49,453 nt of DNA from CAYWHE01 sp964458125. GTDB lineage: Bacteria; Bacteroidota; Bacteroidia; AKYH767-A; OLB10. Below are positions 37,290-46,732 of the stretch, in pieces; position 1 is the first letter of the stretch; the number at the start of each line of letters is the position of its first letter. The stretch is taken from positions 1 to 49,453 of the forward strand of contig CAYWHE010000002.1 in assembly GCA_964458125.1 (NCBI GenBank), written 5' to 3'. Under the pieces are notes generated by a model that saw only the letters and a program-made list of their open reading frames with translations, was not told the origin of the DNA and searched no databases. A program made the translations under genes and the position numbers.

Positions 37290-38690
37290 ATGAAACACCT
37301 TCAGGAAACGGACAGGGAATCGTTTCGCGACCGCATGGTCACGGTCGATGAACAGGGTAAGCGCAAGTGGATTTACCCGGTCAGGCCCAAAGGCAGGTTT
37401 TATCGGTGGAGAACCTGGGTCAGTTACATCTTCCTGTTGTTATTTTTTTTGCTTCCCTTTATCAAAATAAACGGTAATCCGCTTTTTATGATCCAGGTCC
37501 TGGAACGAAAATTTATTCTTTTCAGCGTGGTTTTCTGGCCGCAGGATTTCTTCCTGTTTATGCTGGGCATGCTCACCTTCATTGTTTTTATTGTGGTGTT
37601 CACGGTCATCTTCGGCCGGGTGTTTTGCGGCTGGGTATGCCCGCAAACCATTTTTATGGAAATGGTGTTCCGGAAAATTGAATACTGGATCGAAGGGGAC
37701 GCTCATCAGCAACGCCTGATATCGGCCGGGTTATCCGAAACCAAAAACCTGCTGAAGCGTACCGGTAAACTGATCGTTTTTTTCCTGGTTTCCTTCCTTA
37801 TCGCCAATACCTTCCTGGCCTATATCATTGGAGTGGATGAACTCATGACCATCGCCACCGGCAGTATTTCAAATCATCTTGGCGGATTGATTGCCATCCT
37901 GATCTTCACCACGGTTTTTTTCCTGGTATATGCCTTTGTGCGGGAACAGGTCTGCTGTATCGTTTGCCCCTACGGCCGCCTCCAGGGTGTGCTGCTGGAC
38001 CGGAATTCCATGGTGGTGGCGTATGATTATAAAAGAGGGGAACCCAGGGAAAAAATTCATAAACAGGAAACCCGTACCCAGGGGGACTGCATCGACTGCG
38101 GATTATGTGTCCGCGTTTGCCCGACCGGAATCGATATCCGGAACGGTACCCAACTGGAATGCATCAATTGTACGGCCTGCATGGATGCCTGTGATGGTAT
38201 CATGGACCAGGTGGGATTTAAGAAAGGACTGATCCGGTATGCTTCTGAAAATAACATCGACCGTCACGAGAAGCTGCATTTTACCGCCCGTATGAAAGGA
38301 TACTCATTTGTATTATTTTTGCTGATTGGCATTCTGGTTTCTCTGCTGGCCACCCGTACCGATCTGGACACGACCATTTTGCGGGCACAGGGTCAATTAT
38401 TCCAGGAACAGGAGGGAGGGAAAATTAGCAACCTGTATAACATTGAACTGATCAACAAAACACATGAGGATATTCCCGTCACCCTGAAACTTGAAAATAT
38501 GGATGGAGAAATTAAAATGATCGGAAAAGATATCCGGGTAAAAGCAGAGTCGGAGGCGCGAAGCGCTTTTTTTGTGATCCGTGAAAATGGTAATATCAGG
38601 GAGCAAAAGACGAAATTCAGAGTAGGCATATATGAAAACGGAATTCGTATTGGAACTGCAAAATCAACATTTTTCGGACCCTTTAATTGA
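37290..38690 (+). CDS. ccoG: cbb3 oxidase accessory protein CcoG (polyferredoxin, FixG/RdxA type)
   Basis: 466 residues. Several membrane helices lie in the N-terminal 230 residues, with FCGWVCPQT and CCIVCPYGRLQG motifs. A double 4Fe-4S ferredoxin motif follows at about 267-305 (C-x2-C-x2-C-x3-CP and C-x2-C-x2-C-x3-C). A further helix and a C-terminal Ig-like FixG domain end the protein. CcoG reduces copper for delivery to the oxidase. The ATG abuts the ccoP stop, so translation is probably coupled. Confidence 0.95.
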   Translation: MKHLQETDRESFRDRMVTVDEQGKRKWIYPVRPKGRFYRWRTWVSYIFLLLFFLLPFIKINGNPLFMIQVLERKFILFSVVFWPQDFFLFMLGMLTFIVFIVVFTVIFGRVFCGWVCPQTIFMEMVFRKIEYWIEGDAHQQRLISAGLSETKNLLKRTGKLIVFFLVSFLIANTFLAYIIGVDELMTIATGSISNHLGGLIAILIFTTVFFLVYAFVREQVCCIVCPYGRLQGVLLDRNSMVVAYDYKRGEPREKIHKQETRTQGDCIDCGLCVRVCPTGIDIRNGTQLECINCTACMDACDGIMDQVGFKKGLIRYASENNIDRHEKLHFTARMKGYSFVLFLLIGILVSLLATRTDLDTTILRAQGQLFQEQEGGKISNLYNIELINKTHEDIPVTLKLENMDGEIKMIGKDIRVKAESEARSAFFVIRENGNIREQKTKFRVGIYENGIRIGTAKSTFFGPFN

Positions 38691-38698
38691 CGGAACCG

Positions 38699-39136
38699 AT
38701 GAACTGGGGATATAAAATATTATTTCTTTACATAGGCTTCCTGATCTTTGTGCTGACGATGGTCTACCTGTCCATAAACCAGCAGGTGGACCTGGTGGCT
38801 CCGGATTATTACGACAGGGAAATCGCTTTCCAGAAACAGATCGATGCCGGAAAAAACAGCGTGGATGCTCAGGCAGGATGGCAACTGGAAGTGGATGCAA
38901 GCCGCGTCAGACTACGGTATTCCAAACCGGCTGATGCCGCACGCCTGAACGGCACAGTGCTCTTTTTCAGGTCCAGTGATGCCGCTCAGGACCGCAGGGA
39001 GAAACTGCAAACGGCCCCCGATGGAAGCCAGTCATTTGATGTAACCTCCATGAAAAAAGGCGCCTATAAGGTGGTGCTGGAGTGGCAGGTGGACGGCAAA
39101 GCCTATTACGAAGAAAAGAGCATATTTATTCCCTGA
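38699..39136 (+). CDS. ccoH: FixH/CcoH family cbb3 assembly protein
   Basis: 145 residues from the ATG at 38699 (MNWGYKILF); a TTG at 38687 would overlap ccoG by 4 bp and is less likely. One N-terminal membrane helix is followed by the FixH motif VDLVAPDYYDREIAFQKQID and a beta-rich periplasmic domain. FixH proteins take part in cbb3 biogenesis, probably with CcoI. Its TGA overlaps the ATG of the next gene (TGATG at 39134-39138), a sign of translational coupling. Confidence 0.9.
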   Translation: MNWGYKILFLYIGFLIFVLTMVYLSINQQVDLVAPDYYDREIAFQKQIDAGKNSVDAQAGWQLEVDASRVRLRYSKPADAARLNGTVLFFRSSDAAQDRREKLQTAPDGSQSFDVTSMKKGAYKVVLEWQVDGKAYYEEKSIFIP

Positions 39137-39831
39137 TGTGGATTACGGCAATATCGGCACTGTTACTCGGACTTGCAGGCAACCTGCATTGCCTCGGCAT
39201 GTGTGGTCCCATTGCCATGGCCCTGCCCGTGCATAATCGCGGAACGCTCTACAAATTTTCCGGATTGACCGGTTATAACGCCGGGCGTCTGGTAACATAT
39301 TCCATTTTGGGATTGTTGTTCGGCCTTTTTGGAAGGGGATTGGCCATGGCCGGTTTGCAGCGTTACCTGTCCGTGATTTCCGGCATCATCATGATGCTCA
39401 TCCTGTTGTTGCCGGGAATGATCAACCGGTTCCAGTTTCATTCCTGGCTTGGGAAGATAAAGGGTGCCATGCATTTTTTTCTCCATCGAAAAAGCATTCC
39501 GGCTCTTTTTACCCTTGGCCTGGTCAATGGTTTGTTGCCCTGCGGACTTGTTTACATTGCACTGACGGCTTCGCTGGCCACGGGCAATGCCTATACCGGC
39601 GCCTTGTTTATGGCCCTGTTCGGCCTGGCCACCATGCCCGGCATGTTTACCGTTGGATATGTATCAGGGGTCTTAAAGGAAAAAAACAAACGGAGTTTCA
39701 GGCTGGCTTCTCCGGTGTTCACGGTTATCGTGGCGCTTGTACTGATCCTGAGAGGACTTAATCTCGGCATACCATACCTCAGTCCGAAAATCAGTACACC
39801 TTATGAAAAGGCCTCCTGCTGCCACCGGTGA
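39136..39831 (+). CDS. TauE/SafE-family membrane protein of the cbb3 locus
   Basis: 231 residues from the ATG at 39136, which shares its A with the ccoH stop. About six membrane helices. The first helix carries NLHCLGMCGPIAMALP, a conserved His-Cys/Met-Cys motif of the SafE-like subgroup, and NGLLPCGLVY lies near residue 138. Relatives are named sulfite exporters, but those next to cbb3 genes in Bacteroidota are more plausibly involved in metal handling, because of the Cys/His/Met motif; this is inference. The C-terminus ends CCHR. It is the last gene of the locus; a GC-rich CACCGG/CCGGTG pairing overlaps its stop but lacks a T-tract. Confidence 0.87.
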   Translation: MWITAISALLLGLAGNLHCLGMCGPIAMALPVHNRGTLYKFSGLTGYNAGRLVTYSILGLLFGLFGRGLAMAGLQRYLSVISGIIMMLILLLPGMINRFQFHSWLGKIKGAMHFFLHRKSIPALFTLGLVNGLLPCGLVYIALTASLATGNAYTGALFMALFGLATMPGMFTVGYVSGVLKEKNKRSFRLASPVFTVIVALVLILRGLNLGIPYLSPKISTPYEKASCCHR

Positions 39832-39907
39832 TTAGCCGGTGATGGTATGTGTCTAAAAGGTTGATGGAGATTTTTTAATAGGGAACCGGCCAGGATTTTT
39901 TTAAAAA

Positions 39908-39939
39908 TTTGCAGGTTACCAAAAAACAACTACCTTGTG
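39908..39939 (+). promoter_or_regulatory. Candidate promoter of the lipoprotein gene
   Basis: TTTG at 39908-39911 and TACCTTGTG at 39931-39939, 19 bp apart, resemble the Bacteroidota -33/-7 pair with the TTTG shifted by one base. It lies about 60 bp before the ATG at 40001, which supports that start over an in-frame upstream ATG at 39935. Confidence 0.4.
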
Positions 39940-40000
39940 TTTGATTTACGGGTTGAAGGCACACTTCAACCTCATGTGTAATTTTTTAAAACCTCTAAAC

Positions 40001-40789
40001 ATGAAGAAAATCAAATCAGAATTTTTTTTACTGGTCCTGTTGACAGTCAGCCTTTCGGCTTGTACTTACAGCACTTACGTGGGCCTGACGGTGAACGAAC
40101 CCATGCTGAAGGATGCCGGTGAACGGCAGGGGACCTTGTATATCGGGGCCAACCACCTCGAGTTGCAGGGGGCCTATGCAGCCACGAAACACATCGGCCT
40201 GCTGGCTGACGTATGGAAAGGGTATGACAGGCGGTTTTCCGTTGAATTCATGCCCGGATATTATTACGCTTCACCGACTGGATTTTGCACGGGTGTTTAT
40301 GCCGGAGGGGGAATGGCCAACACCAGCGGTTTTAAAGAGATCAATTATTCCACCCTGTTCACGCGTTACAGCGACCGCTACCTCAATCAGGTCCGCTACA
40401 CCACCCTGCTTTGCCAGCCCGCAGTCGGATACAGGCACAAAAACTTTGAAGTGTCTTTTGCTACCCGTTTCGCCTATGTCCGGTTTTCCCAATTCAAAAG
40501 CTGGTACTACCAGATGAATTTGAATGAAGACCAGGATTATAAACTGATGGATTCCTTTCTGACTGGTCATGCCAGCGCCCTGCTGTTTACCCCCGCCATT
40601 AACTGCAGCATGGGACTGGAACATGTCAAGGTGTTTATTGGAACCAGTGTAACGTGGAGTATGGGCGGCCTGTTCAAGGATGAGATTGGCGGACGTTACC
40701 TGGGCGCCCCTTACCTGTTTTCATCCGGGGTGAAGGTGGACCTGCCTGCTCCGCGTAAATATAAAGGCAAAAACAAGGTTACTTTCTAA
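40001..40789 (+). CDS. Predicted lipoprotein of unknown function, beta-strand rich
   Basis: 262 residues from the ATG at 40001 (MKKIKSEFF), chosen because it gives a clean lipoprotein signal with lipobox LSAC and Cys21. The rest alternates aromatic and polar residues (FSVEFMPGYYYASPTGFCTGVYAGGG; GYRHKNFEVSFATRFAYVRF; GTSVTWSMGG), which suggests outer-membrane beta strands. I do not recognise a family. A single gene, with a GGACC/GGTCC hairpin at 40824-40845 after it that lacks a T-tract. Confidence 0.8.
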   Translation: MKKIKSEFFLLVLLTVSLSACTYSTYVGLTVNEPMLKDAGERQGTLYIGANHLELQGAYAATKHIGLLADVWKGYDRRFSVEFMPGYYYASPTGFCTGVYAGGGMANTSGFKEINYSTLFTRYSDRYLNQVRYTTLLCQPAVGYRHKNFEVSFATRFAYVRFSQFKSWYYQMNLNEDQDYKLMDSFLTGHASALLFTPAINCSMGLEHVKVFIGTSVTWSMGGLFKDEIGGRYLGAPYLFSSGVKVDLPAPRKYKGKNKVTF

Positions 40790-40933
40790 TCCTGCCTTCT
40801 GAAACGCTTCACAGCTTTTTCAGCGGACCTCAAACTTCTGGTCCGGTTATACCATCCGGCCGTAGTTTAGTTGTGATATTTTTCCACTGCCACTGATAAA
40901 GCTTTATTTTTACAGGAAATTTATTTTCATCAG

Positions 40934-42361
40934 ATGAAAATTTCCAGACGAATAACCATAGAGACCATTTTCCTGTTCCTGATGACCGCTTTGTTAACTT
41001 CATGCAAGCCCGATTTACGGCACGAACAAACCTCAACGGTGGTGACGGATACCGTTACCGTAAAAACCGAAACGGTTGCAACCGGTTATACAGCATCCCT
41101 GGCCGGTATCCAGAACCCGGCTCATGTATACAGCGTGTATGTTCCAACTGTTTATTCCGAAAGGAAATCATGGCCGGTTATTTTTGTTTTTGACGCACAT
41201 GCGCGCGGGAAATTGCCGGTAGAAATGTATCAGGAACTGGCGGAAAGCTTTGGTTATATTTTATTTGCTTCGAACAACTCCAGGAACGGCCAGGATATGC
41301 AAACGGCCGCCTCCCTGTTTCTTGAAATGAAAAACGAGGCCATCAGCAGGCTGAATATCGACAGCAGGAGAATGTACACCATGGGTTTTTCAGGCGGTTC
41401 CCGCGTGGCCGCCAATCTGGCCATCAGCCAGGGAGACATTGCCGGTGTCATTGGCTGCAGTGCGGGTTTTCAGGTCGGCAACCAGGCTCTTCCGAATACG
41501 CTCAGCTACATCGGCATTGCCGGCAATGAGGATTTTAACCTGGCCGAAATGAAGGATCTGGACCAGAGCCTTAACATGACCGGCCTGCGGCACCAATTGC
41601 TGATTTTTAACGGCAAACATGAGTGGTGCCCGGTGGAGATCATGCGTGAAGCCTTTTCCTGGATCACCATCAATGCCATGCGTAACCAGTTGATACCAGG
41701 CAGCGACAGCCTTTACCACGCTTTTCTCGGCAGCCAGGAAATCCTGCTTGATAAACTGAAAAAGGAGGGCAATACCTATGAACTTTTTAAGACCAATGAA
41801 AAAATCGTCAACTACCTCGATGGACTCACGGACATTGGTATATACCGGGAACATCTGAATCAGCTGAAAAATTCAGACAAAGTGCTGGCTTACGGCAGTT
41901 ACCTGAACCGCATTGCGGCCGAAGAAGCGAGGCTGCAAAAACAATATGCCGGCTTTATCACCACCCGCGATCTGCCCTGGTGGAAGGCCGAAGTCAGCCA
42001 GTTGCAGCAAGCCATCAGCAGGGATAAAAAAAGGGAAGAGGCCCTGTTTAAAAAACGCCTGTTGAGTTACATGAGCCTCCTGGCCTATATGTACAGCAAC
42101 CAGGCATTGACTTCGGGCGACCTGGTGATGGCGAACCGGTTTATTAAAATTTATGAAACGGTTGACCCGGAAAACTCCGAACATGCCTATATGAATGCGC
42201 TGCTGATGATGCAATACAAAAAACCGGCGCTGGCTATAAACGCCCTGAAAAGGGCCGTTGAATTGGGTTTTAATGACCGTGAAAGAATGCTGCAGGAACC
42301 GGCATTCGCCGCTTTATTGGTACTTCCGGAAATGAAAGCCATCACCGACAGTATGCCATAA
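40934..42361 (+). CDS. Lipoprotein with alpha/beta-hydrolase (esterase-like) domain
   Basis: 475 residues. Lipobox LTSC with Cys24. An alpha/beta-hydrolase fold covers about 50-250, with the nucleophile elbow GFSGGSR (Ser153), a likely acid Asp200 in GNEDF and His229 in GKHEWCP. The spacing fits a dienelactone-hydrolase or PHB-depolymerase-like esterase. The C-terminal half is helical with a TPR-like end (NSEHAYMNALLMMQYKKPALAINALKRAVELGF). The substrate is unknown; it probably acts in the periplasm or on the cell surface. No clear promoter was found. Confidence 0.8.
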   Translation: MKISRRITIETIFLFLMTALLTSCKPDLRHEQTSTVVTDTVTVKTETVATGYTASLAGIQNPAHVYSVYVPTVYSERKSWPVIFVFDAHARGKLPVEMYQELAESFGYILFASNNSRNGQDMQTAASLFLEMKNEAISRLNIDSRRMYTMGFSGGSRVAANLAISQGDIAGVIGCSAGFQVGNQALPNTLSYIGIAGNEDFNLAEMKDLDQSLNMTGLRHQLLIFNGKHEWCPVEIMREAFSWITINAMRNQLIPGSDSLYHAFLGSQEILLDKLKKEGNTYELFKTNEKIVNYLDGLTDIGIYREHLNQLKNSDKVLAYGSYLNRIAAEEARLQKQYAGFITTRDLPWWKAEVSQLQQAISRDKKREEALFKKRLLSYMSLLAYMYSNQALTSGDLVMANRFIKIYETVDPENSEHAYMNALLMMQYKKPALAINALKRAVELGFNDRERMLQEPAFAALLVLPEMKAITDSMP

Positions 42362-42959
42362 ATGCAAAGCCTGTTTGATCCATCACCCTTCGGTCCAAAC
42401 AATCTTTCAAAAAATTGAATCCAAAGGGTATTGGACGGAATATTTGCTTCCAATCAGTTCACCTTGCCTCCGGCAGCAGGTTGCACGGGACGGGCTTACA
42501 GCATGGTCAACCATTCCACACCGTCAATGGTAATTTCAGTTGTGGCCAATGGCAGTTTAACCAATGCGGCAGCCCGGACGGCCGGATCAGCCATACCAAT
42601 CATTTCCGACGCCAGTGTTAGGAGAAAGATCATTTAACAGGCCGGGAATGCATTCCGGAATCTGATCCGAAAGGAAACGGAATAGCGATACAGTTTCAGG
42701 GCCTTATGGGCCCTTTTCTGTTGCTGTTGCATGGTCGAACCATCCCTGGTTTAGGGGTTCCGGTATAAAATGCGGTGAGGCTGACTTACACCATATCCCT
42801 TCAACAGAGATCCGGTAAAAGGGCGCTGACCGGTTTTTGATCAAAGGCTGCGCTTTAATCGATAATTACAACCGATTGCTCATTCAGGTATGCAGTTTTT
42901 TCAGATATGACGGATTTTTGGGGTATCAAATACAACAAACAATCTAAAAACTCAATATC
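42362..42959. other. Intergenic region with a fibre-gene remnant
   Basis: 598 bp. It contains the gene fragment at 42419-42637 and a weak hairpin (AGGGCC/GGCCCT, 42698-42714, then TTT). No convincing -33/-7 pair for the next gene was found; a TTTTTG at 42914-42919 has no matching -7 element. Confidence 0.5.
42419..42637 (+). pseudogene. Possible remnant of a surface-fibre gene
   Basis: An open stretch of about 72 codons without an ATG near its start, directly after an in-frame TGA. It reads FASNQFTLPPAAGCTGRAYSM and later VVANGSLTN. The TLP-x-A-x-G-x-TGR-x-Y pattern is typical of phage-tail- and fibre-like beta repeats in Bacteroidota surface proteins. It lies 322 bp before an intact fibre gene. 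I infer the decayed 3' end of a related gene; a chance frame is possible. Confidence 0.3.
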
Positions 42960-44864
42960 ATGAAAACAACCATTCAAAATTTCCTTGCTTTATTAATTCT
43001 GCTCTCGGCCGTCCTGAATGGCCTGGACTCGATGGCCCAGGTAGGCATCAACACCCTGTCGCCCAATTCGTCTTCCATGCTCGACATTGCTTCCAGCGAC
43101 AAAGGACTGCTGATTCCCCGGATGACTTCCGTTCAGCGTTTAGCCATCCCGGCTCCGGCAACGGGACTGATGGTGTATGAAACCACCACCAACCAGTTCT
43201 TTTATTTTGACGGTATTACCTGGAGGCCTTTGGCATCCAACGGTACCGCCTGGAACCTGACCGGCAATACCGGAACGAATTCCGCCGCCAATTTCGTCGG
43301 AACAACCGATGCCACCGATCTCGTTTTCCGCACCAACAATACGGAGAAAACAAGAATCACCAGCGCCGGCAATATGGGTGTGGGAACACCGGTGCCAACG
43401 TCCAGAATAAGCGCTGCCAGATTCGGCGGTATTGATGATATCCTGTCACTTCGTGATGACTCCAGCAGCATCGTGGTCGGGACCGATTTCGATATACCCG
43501 GCATCATGAGAATTCGCCCGACAAGCGGAAAAGGGGTAGCCATCACCAACAACGGTGATGCGGTTGGCGTATTTGTGAAGTCAGATGCCACTGCCAACGT
43601 GGGTATTGGAACAACCTCACCGGCCAGCAGACTGCACGTGCTTAAAAACGGTGTATCCGGTATTGCTCCTGATGCCAATGCCGTTATCACCGCCGAAAAC
43701 AACAGCACCAGCTACGTCAATATCTTATCTCCTTCCACGACTGAAAACGGAATCATGTTCGGCATCGGTGGGGGCTTTACGCCGTCGGCCAATAACGGAG
43801 GAATCATTTATAATGCCTCCGGAACCAGGAAAGGGTTTCAATTCAGAACAGATGGCAATCTGACGAAGATGTTTCTGGACAGCAATGGACGCGTGGGAAT
43901 CGGAATCAGTCCGCTGGTCGCCAAACTGGATGTCCTGGTGAGTACTACCCTCGACACCATCATATACCGCGGCAGAAATTCCTCATCCTCCGGAACAACC
44001 ACCCAGATCGGCAGCATAGAATGGTTCAGGGACTTTTCAAATACCATCGACTTTAATAATAATTCAAACAGCGCCCAGTTTTCCATAAACGTAAACAACA
44101 ACGCCACCCATGATCTTCAACTGGCCTTTGATGATGCCGCCAAACCCGGCACCAACACCTGGACCATCAGTTCCGATGCCCGGTTGAAGGATGATGTGAA
44201 AACATTCAAGGACGGCCTGGAAACCATTGCGGAAATCAACCCCGTGTATTATGAATACAACGGAAAAGCCGGTACACCCAAAGGCGAATATTTTGTTGGC
44301 GTGCTGGCCCAGGACATGAAAAAGGCTGCGCCATACATGGTCGGTTCCTTTGAATACACGCCTGATGCAAAAAATCTCGATAACCGGGAAACCTATCTTT
44401 CCGTGAACAACGGAGCGCTGACCTATGTGCTGGTGAATGCCGTGAAGGAATTGAATGAAATGGCCGTCAAATCAAACCAGGCGCTGGAGAATATCACGGA
44501 TTTCGGTGTGCAGTCCATGAACGGCACTGAAATGAACGTCAGTTTCAGCCCTTCATTTGCCTCCAGGATCGCTGGCGGAAATCTTCCCGTGGTAACCGTT
44601 TCAGCCGTCAACAGCGATGCCCGTGTGTACGTAAAAAATGTAAACGGCCAGGGATTCACCCTGGTGACCTCTGATCCCCAGACTCAGGTCAACTGGATCG
44701 CTGCAGGTAAACTCGAGCAAAGCCGTTTGTCAGTTTCGAAACAATACACTACCGAAGAGCGGCAGGATCTCATCAGCAAAGTTAAGGTGAAGCATGCCGC
44801 CATCCGCACAGCAGAGGAAGATGCAGAAACGGCCAAAAGAAGGGCTTCAGGGGAAATCAAATAA
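42960..44864 (+). CDS. Surface fibre protein with S74 intramolecular chaperone
   Basis: 634 residues. The signal peptide ends DSMAQ. The fibre head at about 27-96 (VGINTLSPNSSSMLDI ... LIPRMTSVQRLAI ... MVYETTTNQFFYFDG) is the same family as in the 818-aa fibre. Beta-rich segments with MGVGTPVPTSR and VGIGTTSPASRLHV repeats follow. An S74 chaperone starts near Ser405 (SDARLKDDV ... VGVLAQDMKKAAPYMVG). The C-terminal 150 residues end in a charged helix (KVKHAAIRTAEEDAETAKRR). No sorting domain is evident, so export may use an uncharted signal or follow a partner. It lies 53 bp before a type A sorted protein, so the two are probably co-transcribed. Confidence 0.85.
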   Translation: MKTTIQNFLALLILLSAVLNGLDSMAQVGINTLSPNSSSMLDIASSDKGLLIPRMTSVQRLAIPAPATGLMVYETTTNQFFYFDGITWRPLASNGTAWNLTGNTGTNSAANFVGTTDATDLVFRTNNTEKTRITSAGNMGVGTPVPTSRISAARFGGIDDILSLRDDSSSIVVGTDFDIPGIMRIRPTSGKGVAITNNGDAVGVFVKSDATANVGIGTTSPASRLHVLKNGVSGIAPDANAVITAENNSTSYVNILSPSTTENGIMFGIGGGFTPSANNGGIIYNASGTRKGFQFRTDGNLTKMFLDSNGRVGIGISPLVAKLDVLVSTTLDTIIYRGRNSSSSGTTTQIGSIEWFRDFSNTIDFNNNSNSAQFSINVNNNATHDLQLAFDDAAKPGTNTWTISSDARLKDDVKTFKDGLETIAEINPVYYEYNGKAGTPKGEYFVGVLAQDMKKAAPYMVGSFEYTPDAKNLDNRETYLSVNNGALTYVLVNAVKELNEMAVKSNQALENITDFGVQSMNGTEMNVSFSPSFASRIAGGNLPVVTVSAVNSDARVYVKNVNGQGFTLVTSDPQTQVNWIAAGKLEQSRLSVSKQYTTEERQDLISKVKVKHAAIRTAEEDAETAKRRASGEIK

Positions 44865-44917
44865 ACCGTTAAACGGGATTCCTTCATCAAACCTCAACCC
44901 ATTAAAACCGAATCATC

Positions 44918-46534
44918 ATGAAAAATAAACTGATCTACTACTCATCCATCGTCCTCTTCCTGATCGCATTGCAGTTACTTATTCTCTCCGCTCATGCACA
45001 GGTTGATATGGTCCAGGATAATGTACCGGTGTCGTTAAGCAGCGGCACCACCCTGTTTACGAATGGAAACATCACCTTCAGCGGCACTTCAGCCGTTGAA
45101 AATAACGGAACCATCCAGCTTTCCGGGAACTGGAACAACAATTCAACGGGGAATGTATTCACGGCCGCCGGCGGTACGGTGATCATGCAAGGCGGAGCCC
45201 AGGTAATTGCCGGTACCAAACCGACATTCTTCAACACCCTGCAGGTGAACTCCACGAGCGTGACACTTGACCAGGATATCACGACAGGTCTGACTAACGG
45301 ATTTCCCTCCTCGGGCGACTTGTTGCTGGTCAACGGTAATTTCTTTCTCAACAGCCACCTGCTTACTGTTGCCAACAATGCCACAACGGGAATCACCCGT
45401 ACTTCCGGGATGATCATCAGCGAAACGGATGGCTTAGCCGGCTATGGCAGGGTGCAATGGAACATCGGCGGGTTTTCGAATAACTATATAATTCCGTTTG
45501 GAAATGCCGTGAGCAACAACCTGGTTCCATTTTCTTTCTCCGTAACAACAGGAGGCGTGCCATCCGGAACAGGTCTGGGCTCGTTTACGGCTTCCACATA
45601 CCCGACCACCACCCTGGCCAATCCGAATAACCGCCCTCTGCCAACAGGTGTTACGCATTTGAACAATGCACTGAACCTGGATAATTTCGCACAGACCCTC
45701 GACCGTTTCTGGGTTCTTGATGTGGCGGGTTATGCTACCAATCCTACGGCAACGATGACCATGACCTACCGCGACAGCGAACACGATGCCAGCAACGGAA
45801 GTACGAACACCATCACCGAGTCCCTGCTCAAAGCTCAGCGCTGGGATGGGGTTCAATGGACGGCTCAGACCGGAACCATCAACGCCGCATCCAACACCAT
45901 GATAATCAGCGGCACCAATATCTTTAACGGTTCCTGGGCTTTGGCCGGCAGCAATTCCCCGCTTCCCATTGAATTGCTGGCTTTCGATGCCCGTCTGAAC
46001 CATAAAAAAACCGTGGATCTGACCTGGGCAACAGCCGCTGAAATCAACAACGATTATTTTACGATGGAGCGTTCTGCCGACGGTACGAATTTCGAAAGCA
46101 TCGGTACCGTCGATGGAGCCGGAAACAGTAATCAGCCGCTTCATTACCGGGGTGAAGATGAAAATCCTTTCCGCGGAATATCTTACTATCGCCTGAAACA
46201 AACTGATTTTGACGGCCGCTTTACTTACTCCGATATTAAAAAAGTACGTATCGAGGAAGGCAGCACCGCTGTTGTTCAAGTTTCAGTTTATCCAAACCCG
46301 GCCACTGACCATGCTTACATACAAATACAGGGCGCCGGCATCCAGGAAAACAGCCGAATGGAGGTTTACAATGCACTGGGACAGGTGGTGTCCCATGACT
46401 TCCTGGCCGGCATGGGCAGCGGCAAAGCGGGCGTATACGAACTGCATACCGGAAATTTCAATTCAGGATTTTACCTGGTACGCATCCTGAACGGAGATGA
46501 CATGCTGGGATCGCAAAAGCTGATCGTTAAATAA
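44918..46534 (+). CDS. T9SS type A-sorted surface protein
   Basis: 538 residues. The signal peptide ends SAHAQ. A beta-helix-like N-terminal half (NGNITFSGTSAVENNGTIQL; GGTVIMQGGAQVI) is followed by a domain common in Bacteroidota secreted proteins (LPIELLAFDARLNHKKTVDLTW ... ISYYRLKQTDFDGRFTYSD). A type A sorting tail starts near residue 455 (VSVYPNPATDHAYIQ ... NSGFYLVRIL ... QKLIVK). The signal directs export by the type IX system with tail removal and surface attachment or release. No enzyme motif was found. It is the second gene of the pair with the S74 fibre. Confidence 0.88.
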   Translation: MKNKLIYYSSIVLFLIALQLLILSAHAQVDMVQDNVPVSLSSGTTLFTNGNITFSGTSAVENNGTIQLSGNWNNNSTGNVFTAAGGTVIMQGGAQVIAGTKPTFFNTLQVNSTSVTLDQDITTGLTNGFPSSGDLLLVNGNFFLNSHLLTVANNATTGITRTSGMIISETDGLAGYGRVQWNIGGFSNNYIIPFGNAVSNNLVPFSFSVTTGGVPSGTGLGSFTASTYPTTTLANPNNRPLPTGVTHLNNALNLDNFAQTLDRFWVLDVAGYATNPTATMTMTYRDSEHDASNGSTNTITESLLKAQRWDGVQWTAQTGTINAASNTMIISGTNIFNGSWALAGSNSPLPIELLAFDARLNHKKTVDLTWATAAEINNDYFTMERSADGTNFESIGTVDGAGNSNQPLHYRGEDENPFRGISYYRLKQTDFDGRFTYSDIKKVRIEEGSTAVVQVSVYPNPATDHAYIQIQGAGIQENSRMEVYNALGQVVSHDFLAGMGSGKAGVYELHTGNFNSGFYLVRILNGDDMLGSQKLIVK

Positions 46535-46574
46535 AATAGCCGTTGAATAATTGGATTGTTTGATACTTTTGGTG

Positions 46575-46607
46575 AATCATCCCGCTTCAGGCGGGATGAT
46601 TTTTTTT
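46575..46607 (+). terminator. Intrinsic terminator after the surface protein gene
   Basis: A perfect 11-bp stem (46575-46585 with 46591-46601), a 5-nt loop and a T-tract to 46607, 40 bp after the stop at 46534. Confidence 0.9.
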
Positions 46608-46717
46608 ATGCCGGCCGGCCCGACATCCGCCGTACAACCGTACATGGAATTTATCTCCTGAAATATCCTGAACCAGGAGAGGAACATTTCCATATTCGGA
46701 AATATTTTTAAATTACC

Positions 46718-46725
46718 TATCTTTG
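46718..46725 (+). promoter_or_regulatory. -7 promoter element of rnpB
   Basis: TATCTTTG is a perfect TAnnTTTG match 11 bp before the first paired base of the RNase P RNA. No clear -33 TTTG is visible; TTTTTA at 46705-46710 is the nearest T-rich stretch. It fixes the RNA 5' end near 46731-46735. Confidence 0.55.
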
Positions 46726-46732
46726 CATGAAT

